33,626 nucleotides of DNA from Pseudomonadota bacterium (GCA_021848605.1 JAJZUM010000008.1:1-33626); one strand, 5' to 3'. Counted from the first letter of the stretch, positions 1-7,305 are shown. Notes: a model not told the origin generated them from the sequence alone. Numbers and translations: made by a program.

Positions 1-62
1 GATTCCGGTTCGACACGGGAAGGGGTGTCCTTGGGTTGGGCGGATGAATTTTGTTCAGACAT
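1..62 (-). CDS. grpE: GrpE nucleotide exchange factor, N-terminal fragment (partial)
   Basis: An open frame runs off the left edge. It starts at an ATG at 62 on the minus strand and encodes about 20 residues beginning MSEQNSSAQPKD, a polar tail of the kind that precedes the GrpE coiled coil. A GAGGA ribosome site lies 8 bases upstream of the ATG. The identification rests mainly on context: a consensus sigma-32 promoter lies upstream, and in gammaproteobacteria recN is commonly divergent from or adjacent to grpE-dnaK. GrpE is the cytoplasmic nucleotide exchange factor of DnaK. Too little protein is visible to prove the family. Confidence 0.55.
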   Translation of the reverse strand, partial: MSEQNSSAQPKDTPSRVEPE

Positions 63-101
63 GGGGCATCCTCGGTTGAATGGCACAAGACACCGGCATT
101 A

Positions 102-128
102 ATGGGGTGGTTTGTATGGGTTTTCAAG
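102..128 (-). promoter_or_regulatory. Sigma-32 (heat-shock) promoter for grpE
   Basis: Read on the minus strand, CTTGAAA (128-122) is followed after 14 bases by CCCCAT (107-102). This matches the RpoH consensus CTTGAAA-N(11-16)-CCCCATNT almost perfectly and lies about 40 bases upstream of the grpE start. It implies heat-shock control of the grpE-dnaK side. Confidence 0.8.
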
Positions 129-161
129 TCATCTTATCGGGAAAGATAGACAGGAATGTCC

Positions 162-189
162 TTGGTGCCGATGCAATCTGCCGTATAAT
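162..189 (+). promoter_or_regulatory. Probable sigma-70 promoter of recN
   Basis: A perfect TATAAT lies at 184-189 with a weak TTGGTG at 162-167 (16-base spacer). Transcription would start near 196, about 30 bases before the recN ATG. No good LexA box is visible, although recN is an SOS gene in many relatives. Confidence 0.5.
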
Positions 190-224
190 GCACCTATCTG
201 GAAGGGATGGCGGGTCGAAGAAGT

Positions 225-1880
225 ATGTTAAGTCTGCTGAGTGTAAAGCAACTGGCACTGGTCGATGCTCTGGATATTGAGTGGGGGCCAGGTTTTTCAG
301 TGATTACCGGAGAGTCGGGCGCAGGAAAGTCTCTGATTCTGCAAGGTCTGGATCTTGCTCTTGGTGGCAAGGCCGATGCAGGGCGCATTCGACAGGGCGC
401 TGAACGGGCTGAAGTGACAGCCTGCTTTGACGTTGCCCGATTGCCCGACGCCTTCGGCTGGCTGCAGGAGCGGGCGTTGGATGATGGCGTTGAATTAGTG
501 CTGCGGCGAGTGGTTAGCCGGGATGGTCGCAGCCGGGCCTTCATCAATGGGACTCAGGTGAATGTGGCGGAGTTGCGTGATTTGGCTAGCCACTTGATGG
601 AGATCTGTGGTCAGCATGAGCATCAATCCCTGTTGCGCCGCGATAGTCACCGCAATTTGCTTGATCGATTCGCGGGGCTTACCAGCCTTTCACAACAGAC
701 GGTTATGGCCTGGCGCGAATGGCAAACCAACCTCACGGCCATGTCCCGTTTGGAAGAACAGCGCCGTCAGCAGCAAGAGCGTCTTGAATGGGTTGAGCGT
801 CAGTTGGCTGAATTGAATCAGCTTAGTCTTAAGCGGGGCGAGCTGGAGCAGATCGAGGCTGAGTTTGATGCCCTGGCCCATGTAGATTCGCACCGGGAAC
901 ATTTGTCTGCAGTTGGAGAAATCCTGGATCAGGATGAAGGTGGTGTTTTGTCGGCTTTGCATCAGATTCGTCAGCACCTGGGCGTGCTTGGGGGGTCAGC
1001 CGCTTTGTGGTCCAATCTGGCGGAAACGGCGTTTAATGACCTTCATGAACTGGAGCGGGAAGTCCGGCATGCCCTGGATCATCTCGAAGCCGACCCGGAG
1101 CGCTTATCATGGCTTGATGACCGTCTGGCGGTCATTCATCGGGTAGCCCGAAAAATGCAGTGTGAAGCTTTGGCATTGCCTGATTTGCATGAACAGCTGG
1201 AAGCAGAATATCTGCGGTTGCAGGAAGACCAGAATGAACAAACGCTAAAGATCAAGGTTGATGCAGCGGCAGCTGAGTTCAATCGTTATGCTCAGGAACT
1301 GGCTTCGGCGCGCCGTGACGCTGCCGTTCGTTTTTCCGAACAGGTCATGCAGCACTTTCCTTTGCTAGGGCTGGAGCATGCAGCCATAGAGTTTCGGTTC
1401 ACTCCGCTTGACGTTGCAGACAGTCGAGGTCTGGATGAGATTGAATTATTCTTCTCGGCCAATCCTGGTGTCCCGGCGCGTCCGCTGGCACGTGTTGCCT
1501 CCGGTGGTGAATTGTCCCGAATCAGTCTGGCGTTGCAGGTCGTCTATGCGCAGCATGTCGATGTACCTACCATGGTTTTTGACGAAGTGGATGTCGGTGT
1601 CAGTGGGTCGGTGGCTGAGTCTGTTGGTCGATTGTTGCGTCAGTTGGGTCAGCGTGCCCAAATCCTTTGTATCACCCACCAGCCGCAAGTGGCTGCCCAA
1701 GGCCATCAACACTGGCTGGTCGAAAAGCATATGGATGATGGACATGTTTGCAGCCGCATGATGTTGTTGGATACCGAACAGCGTATTGATGAATTGGCGC
1801 GAATCTCTGGAGGGCAAGCCATCAGTAGGGCAACACTGGAACATGCCCGGGCTTTGCTTGAGGGGGATGCAGCGCTATGA
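225..1880 (+). CDS. recN: DNA repair ATPase RecN
   Basis: RecN is an SMC-like ATPase that binds broken DNA ends and assists RecA-dependent double-strand break repair in the cytoplasm. The 551-residue protein has the family's usual length (E. coli about 553). Walker A GESGAGKS is at residues 29-36, a central coiled coil spans roughly 150-380, the ABC signature ASGGELS is near 424, Walker B MVFDEVD near 450 and the H-loop ITHQPQ near 483. The ATG at 225 was chosen because MLSLLSVKQLALVDAL aligns with the usual RecN start; an in-frame ATG at 207 would add six residues and sits directly against its GGAAGGG site. The CHASE2 gene begins 19 bases after the stop, so the two may be cotranscribed. Confidence 0.96.
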   Translation: MLSLLSVKQLALVDALDIEWGPGFSVITGESGAGKSLILQGLDLALGGKADAGRIRQGAERAEVTACFDVARLPDAFGWLQERALDDGVELVLRRVVSRDGRSRAFINGTQVNVAELRDLASHLMEICGQHEHQSLLRRDSHRNLLDRFAGLTSLSQQTVMAWREWQTNLTAMSRLEEQRRQQQERLEWVERQLAELNQLSLKRGELEQIEAEFDALAHVDSHREHLSAVGEILDQDEGGVLSALHQIRQHLGVLGGSAALWSNLAETAFNDLHELEREVRHALDHLEADPERLSWLDDRLAVIHRVARKMQCEALALPDLHEQLEAEYLRLQEDQNEQTLKIKVDAAAAEFNRYAQELASARRDAAVRFSEQVMQHFPLLGLEHAAIEFRFTPLDVADSRGLDEIELFFSANPGVPARPLARVASGGELSRISLALQVVYAQHVDVPTMVFDEVDVGVSGSVAESVGRLLRQLGQRAQILCITHQPQVAAQGHQHWLVEKHMDDGHVCSRMMLLDTEQRIDELARISGGQAISRATLEHARALLEGDAAL

Positions 1881-1899
1881 ATCAGGGGTGGATTCAGGG

Positions 1900-3705
1900 A
1901 TGAGCAAGGTTAATTGGCGCTGGCAGTTACTGACACCCATATTTGCTTTGTTGCTGGTATTGGCGGACCAGAGTGATGGCCTGTTCAATCGACTAGAGTT
2001 CCGGGTTCAGGATGACCTGCTTTATGCCGCAGCCAGCAGACGCCCGGCGCCTGATCAGATTATCCAGGTGCGTGTCGATGCACGGGATCTCGATGCGATG
2101 CGGCCAGTTGCTGGAGATTATCCCTGGCCACGCAGTGTCTTTGCTGAAGTCTTGGAAGGTGTTGAGGCGGCTGGTGCCCGGGCAGTCGTCTTTGATATGT
2201 TTTTCAACGAAGCTGACACTTTTCGGGCCGACAGTGATGCTCTGTTTCGAGACTCAGTGGCGCGGCATGACAACGTTTATGTGCCTGTGCTTTTGCTTCA
2301 CGAAGGGCATGGGGCCTCCCTTTATCGTTTACAGCATCTTGCCCCCGGCTTGCATATCCAAGGTGAGTTGCCTGATGCTTATGCGCCCTTTTTGTTACCT
2401 CTGGTACTTAAACCAACCAGTTGGCGAGGTGGACTGGTCAATATCCTGCGCGATCGTGATGGTGTTGGTCGTCGGTATCTGTTGAACGACCAGTTGGGGC
2501 ACTGGCAATTTCCTTCCATGGTCCTGCGTGTAGCCCAGGATCTGGGTTGGTCTTTTCCTGCGCGAACAACTATGGTGATGGACTGGTATAAGCCTGACTG
2601 GCCACAGCTGTCGTTTGCCGATGTGTATCATACGGTGGATCAGCACCAGCCTTTGCCAAACATGCAAGGCAAGATCGTCGTTTTTGGCATTACCGCACCG
2701 GGACTTGAAAACGCTCATCCGACTCCGATGCTTCAGGCTGATCCCTCGCTGAATATCCTGAGCACGGCACTGGCGAACCTCCTCAAAGATGATTGGCTGC
2801 ATGTTTGGCCGGCACGTCCCTGGATTGCGGTATTGATGGTGCTTGCCCTGCTGACAGCGATCGGTTTGGGTTTGTCTTCAACAAAGATTTTTTTGGGGAT
2901 GATGGCCTGTTCGTGCCTTATGGGTTTCAGTGCTTATCTTTTGCTGTTGCACGCCCATGTTCTTGTCGTCGGCTTATCAGGTCTGGGGATTGCCTGGAGC
3001 ATTTTCTTTGTGCATTTGCTGATGAGCAATCTACAACACCGGAATCTGCATCGTCAGTTTGAAATTCGCTTGCAACGCTTTATGGATCCGCATCGGGTTT
3101 CTGTTCTGGCGGCTCGTTCGGTTGATGATGTTTTGCGACCCCGGTATGCCCAGGTCTGTATCCTGGTTGCCATGCTGGAGTGGGAATGGTCTGAAAACGT
3201 GGCTGCTACCCGGGCGCTTGAGGTCTGTAATGGTGTACTCAGGCGTTTGACGGGTGTTGTATTCAGCCTTGGGGGAACGATTGTGTCGCTTGATGGCGCA
3301 GAGCTTTCAGCCGCTTGGAATGTTCCTGAGGAAAGTATGGATGTCGAGTGTCGAGCACTGGATGCGGCTCTGACCATGCATGAGGTTATGAAGGTGGTGC
3401 GGGAGGAATTTGGGATGTCATCGGCAAAGTTGCATGTGGCGGTCCATTCAGGAAGGGCGTTGGCAGGGATGGTGGGTACGGAATGGCGTCAGGATTATAG
3501 TCTTGGAGGACTGTTGTTGCAGCAGGTGAGGCGGATGGCTTTTCAGGCAGGTGGTGCTGTGGTTGTTTCAGAAACACTCCGTCAGGCTTGTCAGGTTGAT
3601 TATGACTTTGTGCCTGTCGTCACTGCGGACACTGTCGGGCTATTCAAGGTTGAGATGCCGGTGCGAAGTCATGTTCGGGTCAAGCGGGGGGTGCAATCAA
3701 CATGA
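1900..3705 (+). CDS. CHASE2-domain membrane protein with degenerate class III cyclase domain
   Basis: The protein has 601 residues. One membrane helix near residues 9-24 is followed by a periplasmic CHASE2 sensor domain to about residue 300 (seen as DQIIQVRVDARDL, WPRSVFAEVLEGVEAAGA and VVFDMFFNEAD). Three membrane helices follow near 306-375, then a cytoplasmic domain to the C-terminus with the fold pattern of class III adenylate/guanylate cyclases. The catalytic motifs are eroded: the first metal-binding aspartate segment reads ILVAMLEWEW, GDG has become LDG, and the Asn/Arg helix reads LLLQQVRRM. It may therefore be a regulatory pseudo-cyclase. The start at 1900 (MSKVNWRW) follows an AGGGGTG site; an upstream in-frame ATG would overlap recN heavily. 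It is translationally coupled (ATGA) to the next gene, a secreted protein. Confidence 0.85.
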   Translation: MSKVNWRWQLLTPIFALLLVLADQSDGLFNRLEFRVQDDLLYAAASRRPAPDQIIQVRVDARDLDAMRPVAGDYPWPRSVFAEVLEGVEAAGARAVVFDMFFNEADTFRADSDALFRDSVARHDNVYVPVLLLHEGHGASLYRLQHLAPGLHIQGELPDAYAPFLLPLVLKPTSWRGGLVNILRDRDGVGRRYLLNDQLGHWQFPSMVLRVAQDLGWSFPARTTMVMDWYKPDWPQLSFADVYHTVDQHQPLPNMQGKIVVFGITAPGLENAHPTPMLQADPSLNILSTALANLLKDDWLHVWPARPWIAVLMVLALLTAIGLGLSSTKIFLGMMACSCLMGFSAYLLLLHAHVLVVGLSGLGIAWSIFFVHLLMSNLQHRNLHRQFEIRLQRFMDPHRVSVLAARSVDDVLRPRYAQVCILVAMLEWEWSENVAATRALEVCNGVLRRLTGVVFSLGGTIVSLDGAELSAAWNVPEESMDVECRALDAALTMHEVMKVVREEFGMSSAKLHVAVHSGRALAGMVGTEWRQDYSLGGLLLQQVRRMAFQAGGAVVVSETLRQACQVDYDFVPVVTADTVGLFKVEMPVRSHVRVKRGVQST

Positions 3706-4244
3706 AGTATGGATTAATGGCAGCCCTGGTCTGTATGGTGGCGACTGCAAGTGCCAGCTGTTTTGATGCAGGATTGACGATACGGCATTGGCCCGTCCAT
3801 GAGGATGTTTGGAAGCTAAATGTTCCGGATCAAGGATACCTTATTCTGCAATTGCCAGATTCATCCCAGATTGACTGGCAAGAACAAGACAGCGATCAGA
3901 CCAATCTGATACAAGCACTGCGCGATGAGCAGGCTAGTGCAGTTTTGCATCAGATGAACATCAGTGTTGATCCGGCACAGCTACGCATTTACCGCATTGT
4001 CAGGCCTGGTCGGTTACATCTTCATTTTATGCCTTATCGGGAAATGGATAAAACCGTGGCATTGGATGATCCTCGTCCTCTTGACCTTATGCTGGACATC
4101 ACACCGATGCCCAAGGTTGATCAGGCCAAAAATGTTCAAGTCCCACCGATGATCGAACATAAAAAACACTGGTGGTCTTCAAAACCCAAGCCTGCTGCGG
4201 TGAAAGCCCAGGATGTCAAAAAATCGTGTGACGGCAAAGACTGA
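3702..4244 (+). CDS. Secreted protein of unknown function coupled to the CHASE2 sensor
   Basis: The 180-residue product starts with a clear Sec signal peptide (MKYGLMAALVCMVATASA, cleavage before SCFD). The mature part is polar with a lysine-rich C-terminus (KHWWSSKPKPAAVKAQ). I do not recognise a family. Its ATG overlaps the stop of the CHASE2 gene (ATGA), so the two are probably made together; a periplasmic partner or ligand-handling protein for the CHASE2 domain is a reasonable inference but nothing in the sequence proves it. The gene ends 10 bases before the convergent fur gene. Confidence 0.75.
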   Translation: MKYGLMAALVCMVATASASCFDAGLTIRHWPVHEDVWKLNVPDQGYLILQLPDSSQIDWQEQDSDQTNLIQALRDEQASAVLHQMNISVDPAQLRIYRIVRPGRLHLHFMPYREMDKTVALDDPRPLDLMLDITPMPKVDQAKNVQVPPMIEHKKHWWSSKPKPAAVKAQDVKKSCDGKD

Positions 4245-4254
4245 AGTGGGCGAT

Positions 4255-4692
4255 TTAGTCGTCCTTGCCGCGGTGCTCGCAGTGCTCCTTGGTACAGTGG
4301 GCATAAAGGTGTAATGCATGTCCATTGAGACGAAAGCCCATTTGTTCAGCAACGGCCTCCTGGCGGGCTTCAATAGTCGGGTCATTGAATTCAAATACTT
4401 TCCCACAGTCCTGGCAGACAATATGGTCGTGGTGATCCCCCTGACCAATTTCAAAGACGGATGAACCGGATTCAAAATGATGACGTTGGACAATGCCGGC
4501 TGTTTCGAATAAGGTCAAAACCCGATAAACAGTTGCCAGGCCAATATCTTCGCCCTGGTCGGAAAGCGCTTTATAAACATCTTCTGCGCTGAGGTGTTGG
4601 GCTGGCGATTTTTCCAGCAGTTCAAGGATTTTCAGCCGTTGCAGGGTGACTTTCAGGCCAGCCTTACGCAGGTCAACATGTGATTTGGGCAT
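4255..4692 (-). CDS. fur: Ferric uptake regulator Fur
   Basis: Fur is the iron-responsive repressor that binds GATAAT-type boxes when loaded with Fe2+. The 145-residue protein has the normal length, an N-terminal winged helix (ATVYRVLTLFETAGI near 53-67), the metal-binding HHDH at 87-90, the CxxC of CQDC at 93-96 and a second cysteine pair CTKEHC at 133-138. The ATG at 4692 gives the standard N-terminus MPKSHVDLRKAGLKVT. The ribosome site is weak. In many relatives fur is divergent from bamE; no bamE is seen here. A plausible Fur box is present at 7450-7471. Confidence 0.97.
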   Translation of the reverse strand: MPKSHVDLRKAGLKVTLQRLKILELLEKSPAQHLSAEDVYKALSDQGEDIGLATVYRVLTLFETAGIVQRHHFESGSSVFEIGQGDHHDHIVCQDCGKVFEFNDPTIEARQEAVAEQMGFRLNGHALHLYAHCTKEHCEHRGKDD

Positions 4693-4698
4693 CCCGTT

Positions 4699-4839
4699 TT
4701 ACTCTGGAATGATGACAAGGTGCAAGCATGCGTTAAACCTGTCTTTTTTACAAGAGCATACCGACTGCAACGAATTCTGAATGCGCGCCAGGGTACCTTC
4801 TTCGAAGTATTCCTCGACCCCAACCTGATTCCATACCAT
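4699..4839 (-). CDS. Possible small upstream ORF preceding fur
   Basis: A 46-codon frame runs from an ATG at 4839 to a TAA at 4699-4701, seven bases before the fur ATG. Its first half (MVWNQVGVEEYFEEGTLARI) has ordinary coding-like composition, and the tail contains three cysteines. The ribosome site is poor. E. coli fur is preceded by a coupled ORF, uof, through which small RNA control acts; this could be an analogue. It may equally be chance or a remnant of an older gene. Confidence 0.3.
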   Translation of the reverse strand: MVWNQVGVEEYFEEGTLARIQNSLQSVCSCKKDRFNACLHLVIIPE

Positions 4840-4856
4840 GAGCTTAAGGTCAAATA

Positions 4857-4911
4857 GATCATAAATGACCTATTGTAGGTTGTTTTGTGCTATAATTGGT
4901 CATATATGACC
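4857..4911 (+). promoter_or_regulatory. Extended -10 promoter with twin palindromic operators of the HipB-like gene
   Basis: TATAAT at 4891-4896 is preceded by TG at the extended -10 position. GGTCATATATGACC (4898-4911) is a perfect palindrome over the expected transcription start, and GATCATAAATGACC (4857-4870) is a near copy over the expected -35 region. The centres are 41 bases apart, about four helical turns. This is the pattern expected for dimer-of-dimer autorepression by the downstream HTH protein. Confidence 0.7.
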
Positions 4912-4939
4912 ATCTTATAAATGCAATAAGGGTATTCCT

Positions 4940-5236
4940 ATGTCGCTTGCATACCTGCTCTATTCACCCGCAGAACTCGCTCGTGACGTGGGCAATCATG
5001 CTAAGCAATTGCGCCTCTCAAAAAATCTGTCGCGCAAAACGCTTGCTGAATTATCCGGTGTATCAGAATCTTCAATCAAACGCTTTGAAGGAACGGGAAC
5101 TATTACGTTAGAAGCAATGATTCTGCTCGCAACCGCGCTGGATGAATTGGATCCCATTTCTTTGCTGTTTAATCCAGTTCATCCTAAGTCACATGAAGCA
5201 TTGAAAAATGCCAAGCGCAAGCGGGGTACAAAATGA
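4940..5236 (+). CDS. HipB-like helix-turn-helix regulator (orphan antitoxin-like)
   Basis: The 98-residue protein has a Cro/C1-type HTH at about residues 18-70 (LRLSKNLSRKTLAELSGVSESSIKRFE) and a basic tail (KNAKRKRGTK). It resembles HipB-type antitoxins and XRE regulators that normally precede a hipA-like kinase gene. Here the next ATG overlaps the stop (ATGA at 5233), as in an intact pair, but the following frame encodes only about 50 residues without HipA features and runs into an insertion-element remnant. The partner therefore seems lost. The twin operators upstream suggest it still represses its own promoter. No strong ribosome site is seen, although a plausible start lies at 4940. Confidence 0.8.
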   Translation: MSLAYLLYSPAELARDVGNHAKQLRLSKNLSRKTLAELSGVSESSIKRFEGTGTITLEAMILLATALDELDPISLLFNPVHPKSHEALKNAKRKRGTK

Positions 5237-5288
5237 GCACATTATCTGGCTATCGGACCTTTAAACCCACCCGTTTTTGCGCGAGGGG

Positions 5289-5316
5289 CTCCATCCAATT
5301 TTATGATTGGGTGGAG
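5289..5316. repeat. Imperfect hairpin, probable end structure of an IS200/IS605-type element
   Basis: CTCCATCCAAT (5289-5299) and ATTGGGTGGAG (5306-5316) form an 11-base stem with one G-T type mismatch and a 6-base loop. IS200/IS605 elements carry subterminal hairpins that TnpA recognises instead of terminal inverted repeats. This one lies just downstream of tnpA, where the right-end hairpin is expected. It could alternatively act as a terminator. Confidence 0.5.
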
Positions 5317-5344
5317 GGGGATAGCGCCCGGCGCGTAGCGGCGG

Positions 5345-5731
5345 TTAGTTTTCGGGTCTGGCCTGTTGCTGGATGTATTGCTTGATGATTTCAAGAGGTG
5401 CACCGCCGCAGGTCAGAATGCAGTAGCTGCGGCTCCAAAGAACCGGCTTCTTGTAGACGCTTGCCAGATGCTCCTTGAACTCATTGCGCAGTCGGCGGCT
5501 GGTCCCTGTTTTGAGGGCATTCACAAAATCGGCTAACGCCATCGTTGGCGGCAACTCCAACAAAAAGTGGATATGGTCGGCTTCCCCGTTGAACTCGAGG
5601 AGTCTTTCGCCCCAAGCCTCACAGCGCTCCTTGGCCTGCCCCTCGAACGACACCAGCATGGGCGCGGTTATACAACGCTTCAAATCATGTGCATGGGGGC
5701 CGAAATTGTACTGGGTAGCTCGGGATAACAA
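5345..5731 (-). CDS. tnpA: IS200/IS605 family transposase TnpA with internal deletion
   Basis: This is a Y1 HUH single-strand transposase: the HxH motif reads HIHFLLELPP, the conserved FWSRSY block appears as LWSRSY, and the catalytic tyrosine lies in IKQYIQQQ near the C-terminus. Relatives read approximately DLK-(v)HLVxxTKYRRK-CIT; here DLK is joined directly to RCIT, so about ten residues forming the first core beta-strand appear to be missing in frame. The only start that keeps the N-terminal block is a TTG at 5731 with no obvious ribosome site. It is probably an inactive copy. Confidence 0.75.
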   Translation of the reverse strand: MLSRATQYNFGPHAHDLKRCITAPMLVSFEGQAKERCEAWGERLLEFNGEADHIHFLLELPPTMALADFVNALKTGTSRRLRNEFKEHLASVYKKPVLWSRSYCILTCGGAPLEIIKQYIQQQARPEN

Positions 5732-5752
5732 AATTATGGGTAAAGGGCAGTT

Positions 5753-6073
5753 CTAGGCGCGTGACTGCTGTTCCATTAAAGTTTTTGGGGCCGGTTCATG
5801 GTGCTGGGCGCGCCGCCGAGCCCGAGCCTGGCGGACGCGTTCCTTTCGGCTGGTTTTGGGATCGAGCAACAAAGGACCAAGCAGTTCCAGACGATCACCC
5901 GGTTGTAACAGGTCTTCGCTGGAAACACGGATTCCAAAGCGTGCGACCGCAACGTAAGCCACAGGTTCATCAAGTTGAGCAAGGATATCCTGAACAGAGA
6001 TTTCAGGTTGCCAGTTAAACTGCCAGCGTCGGCATTGATTGGCAAAGCAGTGGATTACCAGGATAGGGCGCAT
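5753..6073 (-). CDS. rnfH: RnfH family (ubiquitin-like fold) protein
   Basis: The 106-residue protein has the RnfH/UPF0125 hallmarks: a beta-grasp domain with VQDILAQL, AVARFGIRVSSEDLLQPGDRLELLGPL (in part) and the DPKTSRKERVRQARARR basic tail. The biochemical role is unsettled; in other gammaproteobacteria it sits beside ratA, smpB, bamE and fur, so its nearness to fur is consistent with an old shared locus. Here it starts two bases after the stop of the upstream transporter gene and is probably cotranscribed with it. No rnf genes are in the window. Confidence 0.9.
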   Translation of the reverse strand: MRPILVIHCFANQCRRWQFNWQPEISVQDILAQLDEPVAYVAVARFGIRVSSEDLLQPGDRLELLGPLLLDPKTSRKERVRQARARRRAQHHEPAPKTLMEQQSRA

Positions 6074-6075
6074 AC

Positions 6076-7305
6076 TCAGAACAAACTCCCGATGCCAAAG
6101 CCGATCAAGGCAAGTGGAAGCAGAATACGGATACTGATACGCAAGAGGTTGTAAAACAGTTCGTTAGAAAGTTGCAGGCTTTTACGCAGGTGGCTGATTT
6201 TCATGGTCCACCCGGCAAAAATGCTGAGGACGAGCACCAAGGCAAGGATCAATCCCGTACGCAAAGTGAGTACAACGGGAATTAACAGTGCGATGGCCAT
6301 AAAAATGGCCAGAATATGGACAGCCAGTCGAGCCAAGCGTAGCGAAAGTCCTTGCTCAGCCAGGCTGATATATAGTGGCTCGGCAAGACCAACAAGGGCA
6401 AGTATGCCTCCGACAAACAAAATGCCGTGAAACAGCGCGCTAGGAAACATGCCAAGGTAATTCAATTCAAGCCCAATGCTGTTCAGGCTGTCGATCGATA
6501 TGGGGTGAAATATCGTGTCCGTCGCCATCGATGTGACAGGAATCATCAGTGCAACGGAACACAGGCTGATCAGCAATGGTGTCAGGGTGATTCGTGCAAT
6601 CGGAACGGATGTCGTCATGCGATGACCTATGGAAAACCAAAGACCATACCCGGTGGCTTGAAGCAATAGGGCGTCGCGTAAAGCGGCCCAGCCATAACCG
6701 CCATGCATGCTGGCCCAATGGGGTTGGTGTATACCTGAATCCACACCAAGGGTGACCAGGCCAAGCAGCAACAACAGTGTTGCTACAAGAATAAAGGGTC
6801 TTTGCTGTAGCCAGGCTTGATCATGGAGAAAATAGGCGCCAGTGCTACAGAGTAGTAAAGAGATGCCTAGCCAACCCTGTAGGGAAGCTGATTCAGGCCG
6901 ACTATGGATGTTGGTAGCTGTCAAGGCATGCAGCAGGTGTTCCAGCCCCAAGGCAGCAGCTAGCAGAGCCATACCCATGGTGAGTGCCAAGGCAACAAGG
7001 CTGCCCCAGGACCAGGCTCGGTAGAATCGCGGTGCATCAGCTTCCCGAGTTAATTTGGACATGCCCTCGGGCAAGGCGCGTCCTGCCCGGCGCCCCATGG
7101 CTAATTCAGTTTGAAAGAGCGGCCAGACAAGCAGCAGACTAAAGAGGGTGAGTGGCAAAAGAAAGAAAAAGCCTCCATGGGCTGAGGCATCTAGTGCAAT
7201 CAGCCAGCTTTGCCCGATGCCAAAGCTGCTTAAGAATAACCAGCCAGACAAAGCCAGCGGATCAGAGCAGGGCGAAGCGGATGTAGAATGAAGAGCCTGA
7301 GACAT
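6076..7305 (-). CDS. NSS (sodium:neurotransmitter symporter)-like membrane protein
   Basis: The product of about 409 residues has roughly ten to eleven hydrophobic helices. The first part (FGIGQSW, HGGFFFLLPLTLF, PLFQTELAMGRRAGRA) follows the pattern of helices 1-2 of the NSS/SNF family, in which GNIWRFP and LLELALGQ motifs surround the ion and substrate sites. Those motifs are diverged and the protein is shorter than the usual 450-500 residues, so substrate and sodium coupling cannot be predicted. The ATG at 7305 has an AGGA site eight bases upstream; an ATG at 7314 abuts the same site. It forms an operon with rnfH and is divergent from the DUF2788 gene across a promoter with a Fur box. Confidence 0.75.
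   Translation of the reverse strand: MSQALHSTSASPCSDPLALSGWLFLSSFGIGQSWLIALDASAHGGFFFLLPLTLFSLLLVWPLFQTELAMGRRAGRALPEGMSKLTREADAPRFYRAWSWGSLVALALTMGMALLAAALGLEHLLHALTATNIHSRPESASLQGWLGISLLLCSTGAYFLHDQAWLQQRPFILVATLLLLLGLVTLGVDSGIHQPHWASMHGGYGWAALRDALLLQATGYGLWFSIGHRMTTSVPIARITLTPLLISLCSVALMIPVTSMATDTIFHPISIDSLNSIGLELNYLGMFPSALFHGILFVGGILALVGLAEPLYISLAEQGLSLRLARLAVHILAIFMAIALLIPVVLTLRTGLILALVLVLSIFAGWTMKISHLRKSLQLSNELFYNLLRISIRILLPLALIGFGIGSLF

Larger units (their letters stand above)
5286..5750 (-). mobile_element. IS200/IS605-like element, probably decayed; ends not defined
   Basis: The segment holds a single-tyrosine transposase gene and a subterminal hairpin, and separates an antitoxin-like gene from rnfH. 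I cannot see both cleavage sites or a second hairpin, so the boundaries are approximate. The transposase lacks part of its N-terminal core, suggesting that the element can no longer move by itself. Confidence 0.45.

Noticed and set aside
178-193. Possible LexA box (CTG, ten bases, CAC) over the recN -10 region
   Set aside because: The second half lacks the CAG and the inner bases do not match the consensus; it overlaps the -10 by chance as likely as not.
194-547. Minus-strand frame opposite recN, and similar long frames opposite other genes
   Set aside because: These are out-of-frame readings over strongly supported genes, rich in arginine, serine and proline as expected of shadows.
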